Origin: Thalassovita aquimarina
GTDB taxonomy: Bacteria; Pseudomonadota; Alphaproteobacteria; Rhodobacterales; Rhodobacteraceae
Length of the DNA: 64,000 nucleotides
Assembly: GCF_018219815.1 (NCBI RefSeq)
Contig: NZ_JADMKU010000006.1
Coordinates: 1 to 64,000 of the forward strand
Direction of reading: 5' to 3'
The translations under genes and the position numbers were made by a program. How positions within the stretch are numbered: the first letter of the stretch is position 1; each line of letters begins with the position of its first letter. Below, one piece after another: positions 35,802-44,920 of the stretch. Under the pieces are notes generated by a model. It worked only from the letters and a program-made list of their open reading frames with translations. It did no database searches and was not told where the DNA came from.

Positions 35802-36101
35802 ATGCCTCACAGTCGAAAAATAGCCACCTGCTGTTATTGCGGCCGCCGCGCCGAGTTGGTCCTGTCCGGGGAAGTCCGGCACGAACTGAGCTGCGCCTCC
35901 TGCGGCGCGCCTTTGCATGATCTCAAGCGGTTGCGCTCGGATGCCGTGCAGCCACGGTCAAGGTCGCAGAAGCCGGCGAGGGTCAAGCCGGACAGGCGCA
36001 AACCGCAGAAGTTCAAGGCAAAGAGCTACAAGCGGCGCAAGGGCTTCGGCGCCAGGCTGCTGGATGAACTGTTCGATGCGGTGGAAGACATATTCGATTG
36101 A
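35802..36101 (+). CDS. small zinc-ribbon-like basic protein
   Basis: A 99-residue protein. Two CxxC pairs (CCYCGRR near residue 10 and CASCGAPL near residue 32) suggest one zinc ribbon. A strongly basic Lys/Arg-rich middle follows, and the tail is acidic (LLDELFDAVEDIFD). It may bind RNA or DNA, but no function is known to me. A GTG six codons upstream (35784) is an alternative start. Candidate regulatory repeats and a small-RNA candidate lie directly downstream. Confidence 0.65.
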   Translation: MPHSRKIATCCYCGRRAELVLSGEVRHELSCASCGAPLHDLKRLRSDAVQPRSRSQKPARVKPDRRKPQKFKAKSYKRRKGFGARLLDELFDAVEDIFD

Positions 36102-36111
36102 TGCCTGGGTC

Positions 36112-36164
36112 CGTTCACATTTCGTTCACGGCTTTTTGACAGGCTCTGGAAAAATCCGGATTCG
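36112..36164 (+). promoter_or_regulatory. direct-repeat element and promoter-like boxes
   Basis: CGTTCAC is repeated exactly at 36112-36118 and 36123-36129 with a 4-nt ATTT spacer. This 7-4-7 layout and 11-bp period are typical of PhoB boxes. A perfect TTGACA follows at 36136-36141, with a weak -10 candidate at 36159-36164. It would drive the structured RNA candidate or the CoA-binding gene downstream. Confidence 0.4.
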
Positions 36165-36169
36165 CACCT

Positions 36170-36267
36170 ATCTGTTGTAGCAGAGACGCGAAACCGGAAC
36201 TTTGCGATCTCATTCACTGTCCCTCGTTCCGACACTGGCGCCCAAGCTCGCTTGGGCGCTTTTCTTT
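36170..36267 (+). ncRNA. candidate small regulatory RNA
   Basis: The non-coding stretch between the zinc-ribbon gene and the CoA-binding gene holds a bulged hairpin (36183-36211: GAGA/TCTC, CGC/GCG, AAA/TTT with single bulges). A C-rich single-stranded run (CCCTCGTTCC) and a strong intrinsic terminator (36238-36267) follow. With the TTGACA box upstream, this would make an RNA of roughly 95-100 nt. Expression is not shown by sequence alone. Confidence 0.4.
36238..36267 (+). terminator. strong intrinsic terminator
   Basis: A 10-bp perfect GC-rich stem (36238-36247 with 36250-36259), a tight loop and a T-rich tail (36260-36267). It lies 137 bp after the nearest coding gene, which is why a separate short transcript is suspected. 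Confidence 0.85.
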
Positions 36268-36316
36268 GCGCTCAAAGAGTCTTCCCCTGACGCGGCGGGC
36301 GCGGTATCGCTTGGGT

Positions 36317-36790
36317 ATGAGCGAACAGTATACCGACGAATTCCTGAAAAAGGTCCTGACCCAAAGCAAGCGCGTTGCTGTTGTGGGCGTGTCGATGAAT
36401 CCCGTAAGGCCGAGCTACTACGTGGCGCGTTACCTTTCGCTGAAGGGGTTCAAGGTGGTGCCGGTCAATCCCGGCCATGCTGGCGAGACCCTGTTCGGCA
36501 GCACCGTCATCGGATCGCTGCGGGATATCGAGGGACAGATCGACATGGTCGATATCTTCCGCCGCTCGGATCACGTGCCGCCAATTGTCGACGAGGCGCT
36601 GGATTGTTTTCCGAATTTGAAAACGATTTGGATGCAGATCGGGGTCGAACATCCGCAAGCCGCTGAAAAGGCGCGCGCGCGCGGGGTGGACGTGATCATG
36701 AACCGCTGCCCCAAGATCGAATATCAGCGGCTTTATGGCGAACTGCGCATGGGTGGTTTCGCAACCGGGGTGATCTCGTCGAAGCTTTGA
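36317..36790 (+). CDS. CoA-binding domain protein
   Basis: A 157-residue Rossmann-fold protein of the YccU-like CoA-binding family. KRVAVVGVSMNPVRPSYYVA at the start is the dinucleotide-type loop, and VVPVNPGHAGETLFGS and TIWMQIGVEHPQAAEKA complete the domain. These resemble the CoA-binding part of acyl-CoA synthetases but lack a catalytic partner, and the role is unclear. ATG at 36317. It starts 50 bp after the intrinsic terminator. Confidence 0.85.
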   Translation: MSEQYTDEFLKKVLTQSKRVAVVGVSMNPVRPSYYVARYLSLKGFKVVPVNPGHAGETLFGSTVIGSLRDIEGQIDMVDIFRRSDHVPPIVDEALDCFPNLKTIWMQIGVEHPQAAEKARARGVDVIMNRCPKIEYQRLYGELRMGGFATGVISSKL

Positions 36791-36814
36791 AGCGTCGATG
36801 ACTGGGGCAGGGGC

Positions 36815-38137
36815 TCAGGCCACCTTGTCACCCTTTCTGCCGGCTCCGATACTCACCTCGACCCGGTTTCTGCCGTTGAGTTTCGCTTCGTAGAGCGCGG
36901 AATCGGCCGCCTCGACAAGGCTTGTCCGGTCCATTTCGGTGTTCGTGGTCGCCACGCCCAGGCTCACCGTGACATCTATTCGATCGGTGCCATACCGGAA
37001 CTGATGATTTTCGATCGCCTTGCGCAGACGTTCGGCGGTTTCGCGGGCCGTGGCGATCGTCGTGCCTGGCAGCAGGACCGAAAACTCTTCCCCTCCAACG
37101 CGGAAAGGGCGGTCGAACGACCGCAGGTTCTTGCCCAGGACAACGCCGATTTCCTGAAGCACGACGTCCCCGGCGGCATGCCCGTAAGTATCGTTGATGG
37201 ACTTGAAATGATCGATGTCCAGCGCCAGAAGCGCGGTGGTTTCGCCAAGCCGCTGAACCCGGTCGAAGGTTTCCGTCAGCGCATTCTCGAACGCGCGGCG
37301 ATTGAGCAGCCGCGTGAGGCTGTCGCGGACGGCAAGATCGGCCAACGCTGTTTCGGACATTTTGATACGACCGATCATCCGGTTAAATTCTTCGGCTACG
37401 CGACGCAGTTCTGGCGGCACCTGGATTTCGATCCGGTAATCACGTTCGCCCTGGGCAAACCGTTCCGCCCCGTCGACCAGGCGGTTCACGCTGCGCGTCA
37501 TGATCCGGCCGACAAGGAAAATCCCGCTGAGCGTCGTTATAAAGGACGCGGCACCGGCGATTCCCATGATCCAGATCGACCGTTCATAATATAAAACCGC
37601 CTTGTCGTGATCGGCTGAAATCGCGACGGAAATCAACCTGTAGACCGCCGACAGCTTGTCGGAAGCGGCGGCGATATGGCCATGGAACTGCCGCATGAGC
37701 CGGCCCGCATCTTTCTCCATGGCCGATGGGGATAACGAAATCAGCTCCGTCGCGCTGCGGTCCGCTGCGATCCAGTCCTCGCGGGCGCGCTGCAGCAGGT
37801 CTCTCGCACCGGTCTCGATATGAAAGTGCGGTTCGAGAATCGCGAATTCCGCTTCGATCTGTTCTCGCAACCGTCGATAGGTGAGGGGCCCGGTAGGATT
37901 GGCGCCACTCGCGAACTCATCCACCGGGGCGAGAGTATCTTTCATCAAGATGCTTAGTTGTTGCGTCGGCCCGGCATGATAGCGCTGTTGCTCCGCAACA
38001 TTCTCGAACGGCACGATAACGCTTTGATTGAGGAGCACGAAACCGGCAATGGCGGAGACCGCGATCGGCAAAAGGGCCAGGACGGCGTAAAGTCCAATCC
38101 AAAACCGGAACGATCTGGTTTTCAACAAGCCGATCAC
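36815..38137 (-). CDS. membrane-bound diguanylate cyclase
   Basis: A 440-residue sensor cyclase. The first membrane helix is near residues 12-32 and a helical extracytoplasmic sensor runs to about 180. The second helix is near 190-212, then a HAMP linker (about 210-262) and a GGDEF domain (about 265-435). The active-site motif is GGEEF, competent for making cyclic di-GMP. A canonical RxxD inhibition site just before it is not obvious. GTG start at 38137. No EAL domain is present. Confidence 0.88.
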   Translation of the reverse strand: MIGLLKTRSFRFWIGLYAVLALLPIAVSAIAGFVLLNQSVIVPFENVAEQQRYHAGPTQQLSILMKDTLAPVDEFASGANPTGPLTYRRLREQIEAEFAILEPHFHIETGARDLLQRAREDWIAADRSATELISLSPSAMEKDAGRLMRQFHGHIAAASDKLSAVYRLISVAISADHDKAVLYYERSIWIMGIAGAASFITTLSGIFLVGRIMTRSVNRLVDGAERFAQGERDYRIEIQVPPELRRVAEEFNRMIGRIKMSETALADLAVRDSLTRLLNRRAFENALTETFDRVQRLGETTALLALDIDHFKSINDTYGHAAGDVVLQEIGVVLGKNLRSFDRPFRVGGEEFSVLLPGTTIATARETAERLRKAIENHQFRYGTDRIDVTVSLGVATTNTEMDRTSLVEAADSALYEAKLNGRNRVEVSIGAGRKGDKVA

Positions 38138-38416
38138 ATCACTGCCTTTCCGAATGTCCGCCGCGTGTCCTGCCCCATTGAAAACAGTTCGGATTTAAAT
38201 GTGGTTAAGAAGTGCTGTTTGCTGCGACCGTTTCGAGGAGGATCAAGTCGGGATGACGCGGCGGTCGGTTGCCGCGTGCCGCAGCTCCTGCAACGAAAGG
38301 GGATGCGGATCAGGAGCGGGAAATAACCGAATTCTGCCGCATTGGCAGCGTGCGTTGCCCCTCTGCTGTTGCAACGCATTCACGCACAAGGAAGTGTTTT
38401 GTTGCGACGCCCCCGA

Positions 38417-38728
38417 TCAGGGTTTGCGCGCGGCCTTTTCGGCGATGCCCGAGGTGCCCTGGCGGCGGGCCAGTTCGGCCATGACATCCGCCAGCGGCAC
38501 GTTGCGCGATTGCAGCATCACCAGCAGGTGGAACAGCACGTCGGCGGCTTCGGAGGTCAGCCGCGCGCGGTCGCCCTTGACCGCCTCGATGATCGCCTCG
38601 ACGGCTTCCTCGCCGAACTTCTCGGCGCATTTTTCCGGGCCCTTGGACAGCAGTTTCGCGGTCCAGCTGGTGTCGGGATCGGCCGCTGCGCGCGCGGCGA
38701 TGGTCTGTGCGAGATCGTCGAGTGTCAT
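38417..38728 (-). CDS. hisE: phosphoribosyl-ATP diphosphatase
   Basis: A 103-residue all-alpha MazG-like enzyme that hydrolyses phosphoribosyl-ATP to phosphoribosyl-AMP in histidine synthesis. The metal-binding acidic helix [14 protein letters not shown] and [14 protein letters not shown] are clear. Its start overlaps the hisF stop by 4 bp (ATGA), so the two are translationally coupled. HisI is not in the window, so HisE is a separate protein here. Confidence 0.93.
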   Translation of the reverse strand: MTLDDLAQTIAARAAADPDTSWTAKLLSKGPEKCAEKFGEEAVEAIIEAVKGDRARLTSEAADVLFHLLVMLQSRNVPLADVMAELARRQGTSGIAEKAARKP

Positions 38729-39504
38729 TCGATCCTCATCGGAATGCCCGCTTGCGCCATGTGTTCCTTGGCTTCGCGGATGGTGTAATCGCCGAAATGG
38801 AAGATCGAAGCTGCCAGAACGGCGCTGGCGCCGCCCTTGGTGACGCCTTCGACCAGGTGGTCGAGATTGCCGACGCCTCCGCTTGCGATGACTGGGATAT
38901 CCACCGCGTCGCTGATCGCCTTGGTCAGGGGCAGGTTGAATCCTGCGCGGGTGCCGTCGCGATCCATCGAGGTCAGCAGGATTTCACCGGCGCCCTTTTC
39001 CGCCACAAGCTTGGCGAATTCGACCGCGTCGATCCCGGTGGATTTGCGCCCCCCGTGGGTGAAGATTTCCCAGCGGATGCCGTTGCCGTCGGCATCGGTT
39101 TCCACGGTCTTGGCGTCGATCGCCACCACGATGCATTGGCTGCCGAACTGGTCGGCGGCTTCGGCTACCACGTCGGGGTTGGCCACGGCCGCCGAATTGA
39201 AGCTAACCTTGTCGGCTCCTGCCAGCAGCAGCTTGCGCACGTCCTGCACGCTGCGCACGCCGCCGCCCACGGTCAGCGGCACGTAGCATTGTTCCGCCGT
39301 CCGCTGCACGACGTCGAGCATCACGCCGCGGTTTTCGTGCGTTGCGTGGATGTCTAGGAAACAGATTTCGTCGGCACCTGCCGCGTCATAGGCCTTGGCC
39401 GATTCCACCGGATCGCCGGCATCGACAAGGTCGACGAAATTCACGCCTTTGACGACGCGGCCATCGGCGACGTCGAGGCAGGGGATGATGCGGGTTTTCA
39501 GCAT
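38725..39504 (-). CDS. hisF: imidazole glycerol phosphate synthase cyclase subunit
   Basis: A 259-residue TIM-barrel protein that, with HisH, uses glutamine-derived ammonia to form imidazole glycerol phosphate and AICAR. The N-terminal [18 protein letters not shown] contains the catalytic Asp, and the second Asp is in [15 protein letters not shown]. It lies 33 bp after the DUF2867 gene and overlaps hisE. Confidence 0.95.
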   Translation of the reverse strand: MLKTRIIPCLDVADGRVVKGVNFVDLVDAGDPVESAKAYDAAGADEICFLDIHATHENRGVMLDVVQRTAEQCYVPLTVGGGVRSVQDVRKLLLAGADKVSFNSAAVANPDVVAEAADQFGSQCIVVAIDAKTVETDADGNGIRWEIFTHGGRKSTGIDAVEFAKLVAEKGAGEILLTSMDRDGTRAGFNLPLTKAISDAVDIPVIASGGVGNLDHLVEGVTKGGASAVLAASIFHFGDYTIREAKEHMAQAGIPMRIE

Positions 39505-39537
39505 GTCGGAGCACCTTCGGGCGGGATTGCCCCGTCT

Positions 39538-40008
39538 TTACTCCGCGGTCGGGCCGGATGCAACGCGGGCGATGCGGCGCATGGTGCTGCGGGCGATCAG
39601 GATGTGAAACGGTTTGATCAGCGTCAGGTAGGCGGTGCCGAACGCATTGTTGCGGTGCACCCAGGTCGCCATATGAAGCCGCCCGCCATCCTGCATCAGG
39701 CAGATGCGGAAATCGAGATGGCGGTCATCGGTGCCGAGGATCAGCTCGTCTTCGCCCTCGTATTCGACCGGGAAGATCGCCCCGTCGCCGCTATCGCTGT
39801 TCTCCGTCTTCAGGCCGAAGGGTTTCATCAGCGTGTTGCGCAGGTTCATCAGGGCCTTGGTCCAGCCGGGCATGGTGAAGCCGATATCCGCCGCCGCGCG
39901 CGGGGAAAGCGGGCTGTCCACCGCGTAGCCGTCAATGAAATCGCCCTTTCGCACCTTGGACCACAGGCGGGACTTCGCGGGCAGGGGGGTGGTAGTGATG
40001 TGTTGCAT
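39538..40008 (-). CDS. DUF2867 domain protein
   Basis: A 156-residue protein. Patterns such as WTKALMNLRNTLMKPFGL and LDFRICLMQDGG, with a terminal NAFGTAYLTLIKPFHILIAR, match the DUF2867 family of unknown function. It lies inside the his operon between the small membrane protein and hisF, and is probably cotranscribed. A role in histidine synthesis is not implied. Confidence 0.8.
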   Translation of the reverse strand: MQHITTTPLPAKSRLWSKVRKGDFIDGYAVDSPLSPRAAADIGFTMPGWTKALMNLRNTLMKPFGLKTENSDSGDGAIFPVEYEGEDELILGTDDRHLDFRICLMQDGGRLHMATWVHRNNAFGTAYLTLIKPFHILIARSTMRRIARVASGPTAE

Positions 40009-40113
40009 CGGTGGCCTCGATCGTTACCTGCGGCGATATTTGCCGAAAACGACAAATTCAGGGCTGTGGTGCAGTGTCTCATGCACGTCCTGCGTGTGTG
40101 CGGGTGGCGCGGT

Positions 40114-40404
40114 TCAGCGGCGGATGACACGCCGGATCAGGTTGAAGGCGGCTTTCAGGGTCAACACGAGCAGAATGGTCGCCGCCACGGGCAAGGTCAG
40201 CATCATCAGCCAGCCCATGACGAAAGCGGTATAGAGCGTTTCGCCCCAATCCTTGCCGCCCACGATGCAGGGATTGACGTATCCTTCATGCAGGACGCAA
40301 TCGTGGCGTTCGGCGAACCAACTGGCCCAGAACATGCTGATCGCCGGGGCGAGGCTAATCAGCAGGACGATGGATATCAGCAGGGTGCGCCGCCGCCGGA
40401 TCAT
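40114..40404 (-). CDS. small two-helix membrane protein
   Basis: A 96-residue protein with one N-terminal helix ([20 protein letters not shown]) and a second longer hydrophobic stretch ([19 protein letters not shown]). Two Cys lie in the loop between them. The ends are basic, so both termini are probably cytoplasmic. Its ATG overlaps the hisA stop (ATGA), giving tight coupling to hisA. Function unknown. Confidence 0.7.
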   Translation of the reverse strand: MIRRRRTLLISIVLLISLAPAISMFWASWFAERHDCVLHEGYVNPCIVGGKDWGETLYTAFVMGWLMMLTLPVAATILLVLTLKAAFNLIRRVIRR

Positions 40405-41123
40405 TCCTTCAGCAGCTCCAGTGCCTCTTTCAGGTCGATGGCACCGTCGTAAAGCGCCCGGCCCGAGATCGCACCGTTGAGCGGCGCGCCGCAGTTCTTC
40501 AGCGCCCGCAGGTCGTCGAGCGAGCTGACCCCGCCGGAGGCGATCACCGGGATGGAAACGGCATTGGCCAGCGCCGCGGTGGCCTCGACATTGGGGCCCT
40601 GCATCGCGCCGTCGCGGTTGATGTCGGTATAGATGATCGCCGCCACGCCCGCGTCCTCGAAGGATTTGGCCAGATCGGTGACCATGACGTCGGTTTCCTC
40701 GGCCCAGCCCTTGGTGGCGACGCGGCCGTCGCGCGCATCGATGCCGACGGCGACATGGCCGGGGAATTCACGTGCCGCTTCGCGCACCAGAGCGGGGTTT
40801 TCCACCGCAACGGTGCCCAGGATCACCCGCGCCAAACCCTTGGACAGCCAGTTTTCGATCGTGGCCATGTCGCGGATACCGCCGCCCAGCTGCGCCGGCA
40901 CCTTGGTGCGCTTCAGGATCGCTTCGACCGGGGCGGCATTGACGGGCTCGCCGGCGAAGGCGCCGTTCAAGTCGACGAGGTGCAGCCATTCGCAACCCGC
41001 TTCGACGAATTCCATCGCCTGCGCGGCAGGGTCGTCGTTGAACACGGTGGCCTGATCCATTTCGCCTTTGTACAGCCTGACGGCATTGCCATCCTTGAGG
41101 TCAATCGCGGGGTAGAGGATCAT
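40401..41123 (-). CDS. hisA: phosphoribosyl-formimino-AICAR ribotide isomerase
   Basis: A 240-residue TIM barrel performing the Amadori isomerisation of histidine synthesis. [20 protein letters not shown] holds the first catalytic Asp, and [14 protein letters not shown] holds the second. ATG at 41123 matches the family start, and longer in-frame versions were rejected. It heads the unit hisA-membrane protein-DUF2867-hisF-hisE. Upstream is a DUF2147 gene on the other strand. Confidence 0.95.
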   Translation of the reverse strand: MILYPAIDLKDGNAVRLYKGEMDQATVFNDDPAAQAMEFVEAGCEWLHLVDLNGAFAGEPVNAAPVEAILKRTKVPAQLGGGIRDMATIENWLSKGLARVILGTVAVENPALVREAAREFPGHVAVGIDARDGRVATKGWAEETDVMVTDLAKSFEDAGVAAIIYTDINRDGAMQGPNVEATAALANAVSIPVIASGGVSSLDDLRALKNCGAPLNGAISGRALYDGAIDLKEALELLKE

Positions 41124-41278
41124 GGCGCGGCCTTTCACAATAATCGTTGGGCGGTCTTTTGCATGGGCGGACGGAAAATGCAACGCGGGTGGCATGATGA
41201 CCCGGTTTGACCCGATGTCAGGCTTGATCGGAATCGGTGGCTTGGGTCAGGATCACCCCGTCCAAGGGAGGGATATGA

Positions 41279-41662
41279 ATGAAGAAGCTCATCTTCGCAG
41301 CCGTGCTGGGGCTTGCCAGCGCTGGCGCGGCATCTGCCGATCCGGTCGAAGGCATCTGGAAAACGCAGGTGGATGACGGGGCCTATGCCCATGTCACCAT
41401 TTCGCCCTGCGGCGAAAATATCTGCGGCGTCATTTCGCGCACCTTCAATTCCGGCGGCGAATATCAGTCCGAGAATGTCGGCAAGAAGCTTGTCTGGGAT
41501 ATGCAGGCAAGGGGTGGAGGCAGCTACAAGAAGGGCAAGATCTGGCAGCCCTCGACCGGCAAGATCTACAGTTCGAAAATGTCGCTGAATGGCGATGTTC
41601 TGAAGGTGTCGGGCTGCATCGGGCCGATCTGCAAGAAACAGACCTGGAGCCGGGTGAAATAG
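41279..41662 (+). CDS. DUF2147 secreted protein, first of a tandem pair
   Basis: A 127-residue exported protein. The signal peptide (KKLIFAAVLGLASAGAASA) precedes a DUF2147 domain starting GIWKTQVDDGAYAHV, with a conserved CG-type Cys pair (PCGENICGVI). A second Cys pair is near the end (GCIGPICKKQTW), so two disulphides are likely. It is a paralogue of the next gene. It is inserted between hisA and hisH on the opposite strand. Confidence 0.82.
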   Translation: MKKLIFAAVLGLASAGAASADPVEGIWKTQVDDGAYAHVTISPCGENICGVISRTFNSGGEYQSENVGKKLVWDMQARGGGSYKKGKIWQPSTGKIYSSKMSLNGDVLKVSGCIGPICKKQTWSRVK

Positions 41663-41767
41663 GCCATAGATCCGCCGATCTGCGCCGTGTCGTGAATAGC
41701 GTTAAGTGATTATGTTAAGAAATGCGCCTATCTTGGAGCGATGACATAATCCAAAGCGAGGTACGGC

Positions 41768-42163
41768 ATGTTTCGCGGATTACTGATTTGCGCCGTGCTG
41801 ACTGGGGCGGCGGGGCCGGTCTGGGCCGAACCCGCCCTGGGCACATGGCTGACGCCCCCGGACGGCAAGGGACAGACCGCCCATATCGAGGCGCGCCGCT
41901 GCGGCGACGCGGTTTGCGGCAGGATCGTGCGGACCTATGACAAGACGGGCAAAACGATCACCACGCCCAATCTAGGCAAACGGTTGTTCTGGGACATGAA
42001 GCAGGTGGCGCCGGGCGAATATCAGGGGACCGGCTGGGTGCCGCTGCTCGATGCCACCTTTCACGGCAAGATGAAGGTCAAGGGCGATCGTATGGTGGTC
42101 CGGGGCTGCATCGCCTTCGTTTGCCAGTCGCAGACCTGGCGCCGGATCAGGGCTTCCAGTTAA
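41768..42163 (+). CDS. DUF2147 secreted protein, second of the pair
   Basis: A 131-residue protein. A signal peptide (about residues 1-19) is followed by a DUF2147 domain with the same Cys layout as its neighbour (RRCGDAVCGRI and RGCIAFVCQSQTW). The two proteins share the core GK(R/K)L(F/V)WDM segment but are well diverged. Its 3' end overlaps the end of hisH by 17 bp on the opposite strand. Confidence 0.82.
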   Translation: MFRGLLICAVLTGAAGPVWAEPALGTWLTPPDGKGQTAHIEARRCGDAVCGRIVRTYDKTGKTITTPNLGKRLFWDMKQVAPGEYQGTGWVPLLDATFHGKMKVKGDRMVVRGCIAFVCQSQTWRRIRASS

Positions 42164-42785
42164 GGAAATTGGCGATCAGCCGCAGCCCGGTCTTCTGGCT
42201 TTTTTCCGGGTGGAACTGCATGCCCAGCATGTTGTCGCGCCCGACGATGGCGGTGATCGGGCCGCCGTAATCGACATGCGCCAGCAGATGCGCCGGATCG
42301 GTCACCTGCATGTGATAGGAATGCACGAAATAGGCGTGATTACCGGTTTCGATCCCGTCGAAAACCGGGTGCGGCTGGTCGATCACAAGGTCGTTCCAGC
42401 CCATGTGCGGCACTTTCAGCGCCGGGTCGCTTGGTTCGATTTTGATCACGTCGCCACCGATCCAGTCGAAGCCGGGAGTTTCGGTATATTCCAGCCCGCG
42501 AGTGGCCATCATCTGCATGCCGATGCAGATGCCCAGGAACGGCTTGCCCCCCTTGATCACGACTTCTTCCATCGCTTCGAATACGCCGCGATGATCGAAC
42601 AGCGCCTCGCGGCAGGCCGGGAAGGCGCCGTCGCCGGGCAGCAGGATGCGGTCGGCGGTGCGGATCACCTCGGGGTCGGAGGTCACGGTCACCTCGCCGG
42701 CGCCGGTTTCCGCCGCCATGCGCTGAAACGCCTTTTCCGCCGAATGCAGGTTGCCGCTTTCGTAATCCACAATCGCTGTCAGCAT
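42147..42785 (-). CDS. hisH: imidazole glycerol phosphate synthase glutaminase subunit
   Basis: A 212-residue class I glutamine amidotransferase. The nucleophile Cys87 lies in GICIGMQMM, and the His/Glu pair lies in MQFHPEKSQKTG near the end. It supplies ammonia to HisF. It converges with the DUF2147 gene by a 17-bp overlap, so the two mRNAs are antisense at their ends. Confidence 0.95.
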   Translation of the reverse strand: MLTAIVDYESGNLHSAEKAFQRMAAETGAGEVTVTSDPEVIRTADRILLPGDGAFPACREALFDHRGVFEAMEEVVIKGGKPFLGICIGMQMMATRGLEYTETPGFDWIGGDVIKIEPSDPALKVPHMGWNDLVIDQPHPVFDGIETGNHAYFVHSYHMQVTDPAHLLAHVDYGGPITAIVGRDNMLGMQFHPEKSQKTGLRLIANFLNWKP

Positions 42786-42916
42786 GGGCCGGTATCCTTT
42801 GTCGTTCCGTCCTTCACCTGAAACGAAACGCCGGCGGGGTCAAGGGGCAGGGCGCCCCGGCGCTCTGCCGCCGGGGGTGTTTGCGGTGTGACACGGCCCC
42901 CGGACATCGCGCCGGA

Positions 42917-43453
42917 TCAGACCGGACCGGTGTATTCGCCGCGCGCGGGGTAGTCGTTGGCAATGGCGAAATCCAGCGCGCCGACCAGTTCGGCGAAATG
43001 CGGGCGCACGAACGGCATGGTCTGCACCGATCCGTAATAGAGCGTCTGCTCCGGCGTGATCATGAACAGGCCCGGTTCGGAAAACAGCGCAGGTTCCTCG
43101 ATCCCGATCGAGGTCTTGCCGCGCGAAGTCGAGATGTACAAACCCCAGTCCCGGGCGACGCTCAGCGGCAGGTCATACCCGAAACGCAAGGACGTGGCGC
43201 CGATCTTTTCGGCCATCGCGCGGGTGCGGTCCTCACCGTCCGAACTGACCGCGATGCAGTTGACACCGCGTTCGGCGAATTCGCTGACGCGCTTTTCCAG
43301 CTCTTTCAGGTAGTTTGCACAGATCGGGCAGTGCAGCCCGCGATAGAAGCAGATGAGCGTGCCGCGCTCGCTTTGTTCCGTGGCGAGGTCAAAACGGCCG
43401 TGGTCCAACGTCGGGAGCGTCAGGTTCGGCGTCTTCTGGCGGGGAATCAGCAT
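42917..43453 (-). CDS. peroxiredoxin-like (AhpC/TSA) protein
   Basis: A 178-residue thioredoxin-fold protein. The motif FYRGLHCPICANYLKEL places a CxxC where AhpC/TSA proteins carry their peroxidatic Cys, as in the peroxiredoxin-like group. It likely reduces peroxides or repairs thiols, and its electron donor is unknown. It is divergent from an AraC-type regulator across 93 bp, a likely control point. Confidence 0.82.
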   Translation of the reverse strand: MLIPRQKTPNLTLPTLDHGRFDLATEQSERGTLICFYRGLHCPICANYLKELEKRVSEFAERGVNCIAVSSDGEDRTRAMAEKIGATSLRFGYDLPLSVARDWGLYISTSRGKTSIGIEEPALFSEPGLFMITPEQTLYYGSVQTMPFVRPHFAELVGALDFAIANDYPARGEYTGPV

Positions 43454-43546
43454 TTGGAGTTCCTTCCGGTTTAGCTTGCTTCTCTCTTATTGCAGGTGTT
43501 ATCATCTAATAAGTCTTGAAAATCTGACAATAAACCCGATTATGCT

Positions 43547-44284
43547 ATGGATCGTCTGACGACATTGGTGGAACGCTTTCATCTGTCGGTGCAAATCGCG
43601 CCGCTGGGAGGGGCCAACCTGATCATACTGAAGGCGCCGGATGGAACGCCGCTGCGCGTTTTGTTCTTTCCCCGCGACGGTCATCAGGGCGGGGCGGCGG
43701 GTGATGTGCTGCTGGCCGCCCGTGTCGACTGGGCGGGTCCCGGCAATCCGCTCTTGGCGGCATTGCCGGAAGTCGTAGATTTCAACCTGACAGACGATGC
43801 TGAAACTCAAGGCCTAGTGCGTCTGATGTATCGCGAAGCGCGGGCCAACCGTTGCGGGGCGCAATCGGTGGTCAACCGGCTGGGGGACGTGCTGATGGTG
43901 CGCCTGCTGCGCGATCAGATCGAACGCGGCGCGACGGAACCCGGGTTGCTTGCCGGGCTGGCCGATCCGCGCCTCAGCCGGGCGATCGTTGCTATGCACG
44001 ACCATCCGGGGCGGTTGTGGTCCAACGCCGACCTCGCACAGGAGGCGGGCCTATCGCTGTCGCGGTTCTGCGAATTGTTCGCGCAACAGGTGGGCGAAAC
44101 CCCGATGGGATACCTGCGGCGCTGGCGCCTCATCCTGGCGCGGCAGGACATGCTGCGCGGCGACCGGGTCGATGCCGTGGCGCGCCGCTATGCCTACGGC
44201 TCTCCCGAGGGATTCAGCCGCGCCTTCCGTCGCGCCTACGGCATCGCGCCGACGGCGCTGCGCACCGGCCGCGAAGCCGCCTGA
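43547..44284 (+). CDS. AraC family transcriptional regulator
   Basis: A 245-residue regulator. The N-terminal cupin-like domain (for example LIILKAPDGTPLRVLFF) is followed by two C-terminal helix-turn-helix units (LWSNADLAQEAGLSLSRF and GSPEGFSRAFRRAYGIAP). It most likely controls the divergent peroxiredoxin-like gene. It is an insertion on the plus strand between hisB and hisH. Confidence 0.9.
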   Translation: MDRLTTLVERFHLSVQIAPLGGANLIILKAPDGTPLRVLFFPRDGHQGGAAGDVLLAARVDWAGPGNPLLAALPEVVDFNLTDDAETQGLVRLMYREARANRCGAQSVVNRLGDVLMVRLLRDQIERGATEPGLLAGLADPRLSRAIVAMHDHPGRLWSNADLAQEAGLSLSRFCELFAQQVGETPMGYLRRWRLILARQDMLRGDRVDAVARRYAYGSPEGFSRAFRRAYGIAPTALRTGREAA

Positions 44285-44332
44285 GCGCCTCGCCGTCGCG
44301 TGAGGCGGATCATGCGCGGGGGCTGGCCCCGA

Positions 44333-44920
44333 TCACAGCGCCCCTTTGGTCGAGGGAATCGCATCGGCCTTGCGCGGATCGGTTTCCACCGCCAGCCGCA
44401 GCGCGCGCGCCACCGCCTTGAACGCGGCTTCGGCCACGTGGTGGGCGTTGAAGCCGTGAATCTGGTCGACATGCAGGGTGATGCCGCCGTGGGTGCTGAT
44501 CGCCTGGAAGAACTCGCGCACCAGTTCGGTGTCGAACGTGCCGATCTTGGGGCTTTGGAAATCCACGTTCCAGATCAGGTAGGGGCGCGCCGACAGGTCC
44601 AGCGCACAGCGCACCTGGGCGTCGTCCATCGGCAGATGGCATTCGCCATAACGCCGGATGCCCTTCTTGTCGCCGAGGGCCTGGGTCAGCGCCTGGCCCA
44701 AAGCGATGCCGGTATCTTCGACCGTGTGGTGATCGTCGATGTGGTAATCGCCCTTGGCGCGGATGGTCATGTCGATCAGCGAATGACGCGCCAGCTGGTC
44801 CAGCATGTGGTCGAAGAATCCCACGCCGGTCTGGTTGTCATAGGAACCGGTCCCGTCGAGATTGATTTCGACCGAGATATCGGTTTCCGCCGTCTTGCGC
44901 GTGATCTGGGACGTCCGCAT
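44333..44920 (-). CDS. hisB: imidazoleglycerol-phosphate dehydratase
   Basis: A 195-residue single-function HisB that dehydrates imidazole glycerol phosphate with Mn2+. The two His-rich metal motifs, [15 protein letters not shown] and [15 protein letters not shown], are both present, and [13 protein letters not shown] supplies an active-site His. ATG at 44920. It is the upstream-most his gene of the window. Confidence 0.95.
   Translation of the reverse strand: MRTSQITRKTAETDISVEINLDGTGSYDNQTGVGFFDHMLDQLARHSLIDMTIRAKGDYHIDDHHTVEDTGIALGQALTQALGDKKGIRRYGECHLPMDDAQVRCALDLSARPYLIWNVDFQSPKIGTFDTELVREFFQAISTHGGITLHVDQIHGFNAHHVAEAAFKAVARALRLAVETDPRKADAIPSTKGAL

Noticed and set aside
38138-38416. Short Cys-rich open frame between the diguanylate cyclase and hisE
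   Set aside because: It runs into the hisE antisense, has no clear start signal, and its Cys content arises from GC-rich triplets; not supported as a gene.
42841-42884. GC-rich hairpin near hisH that might be a third copy of the intergenic repeat
   Set aside because: It lacks the TTTTGAAAA-TATCC arm and the GGGGGCAGCGCCCCC arm in the right order.
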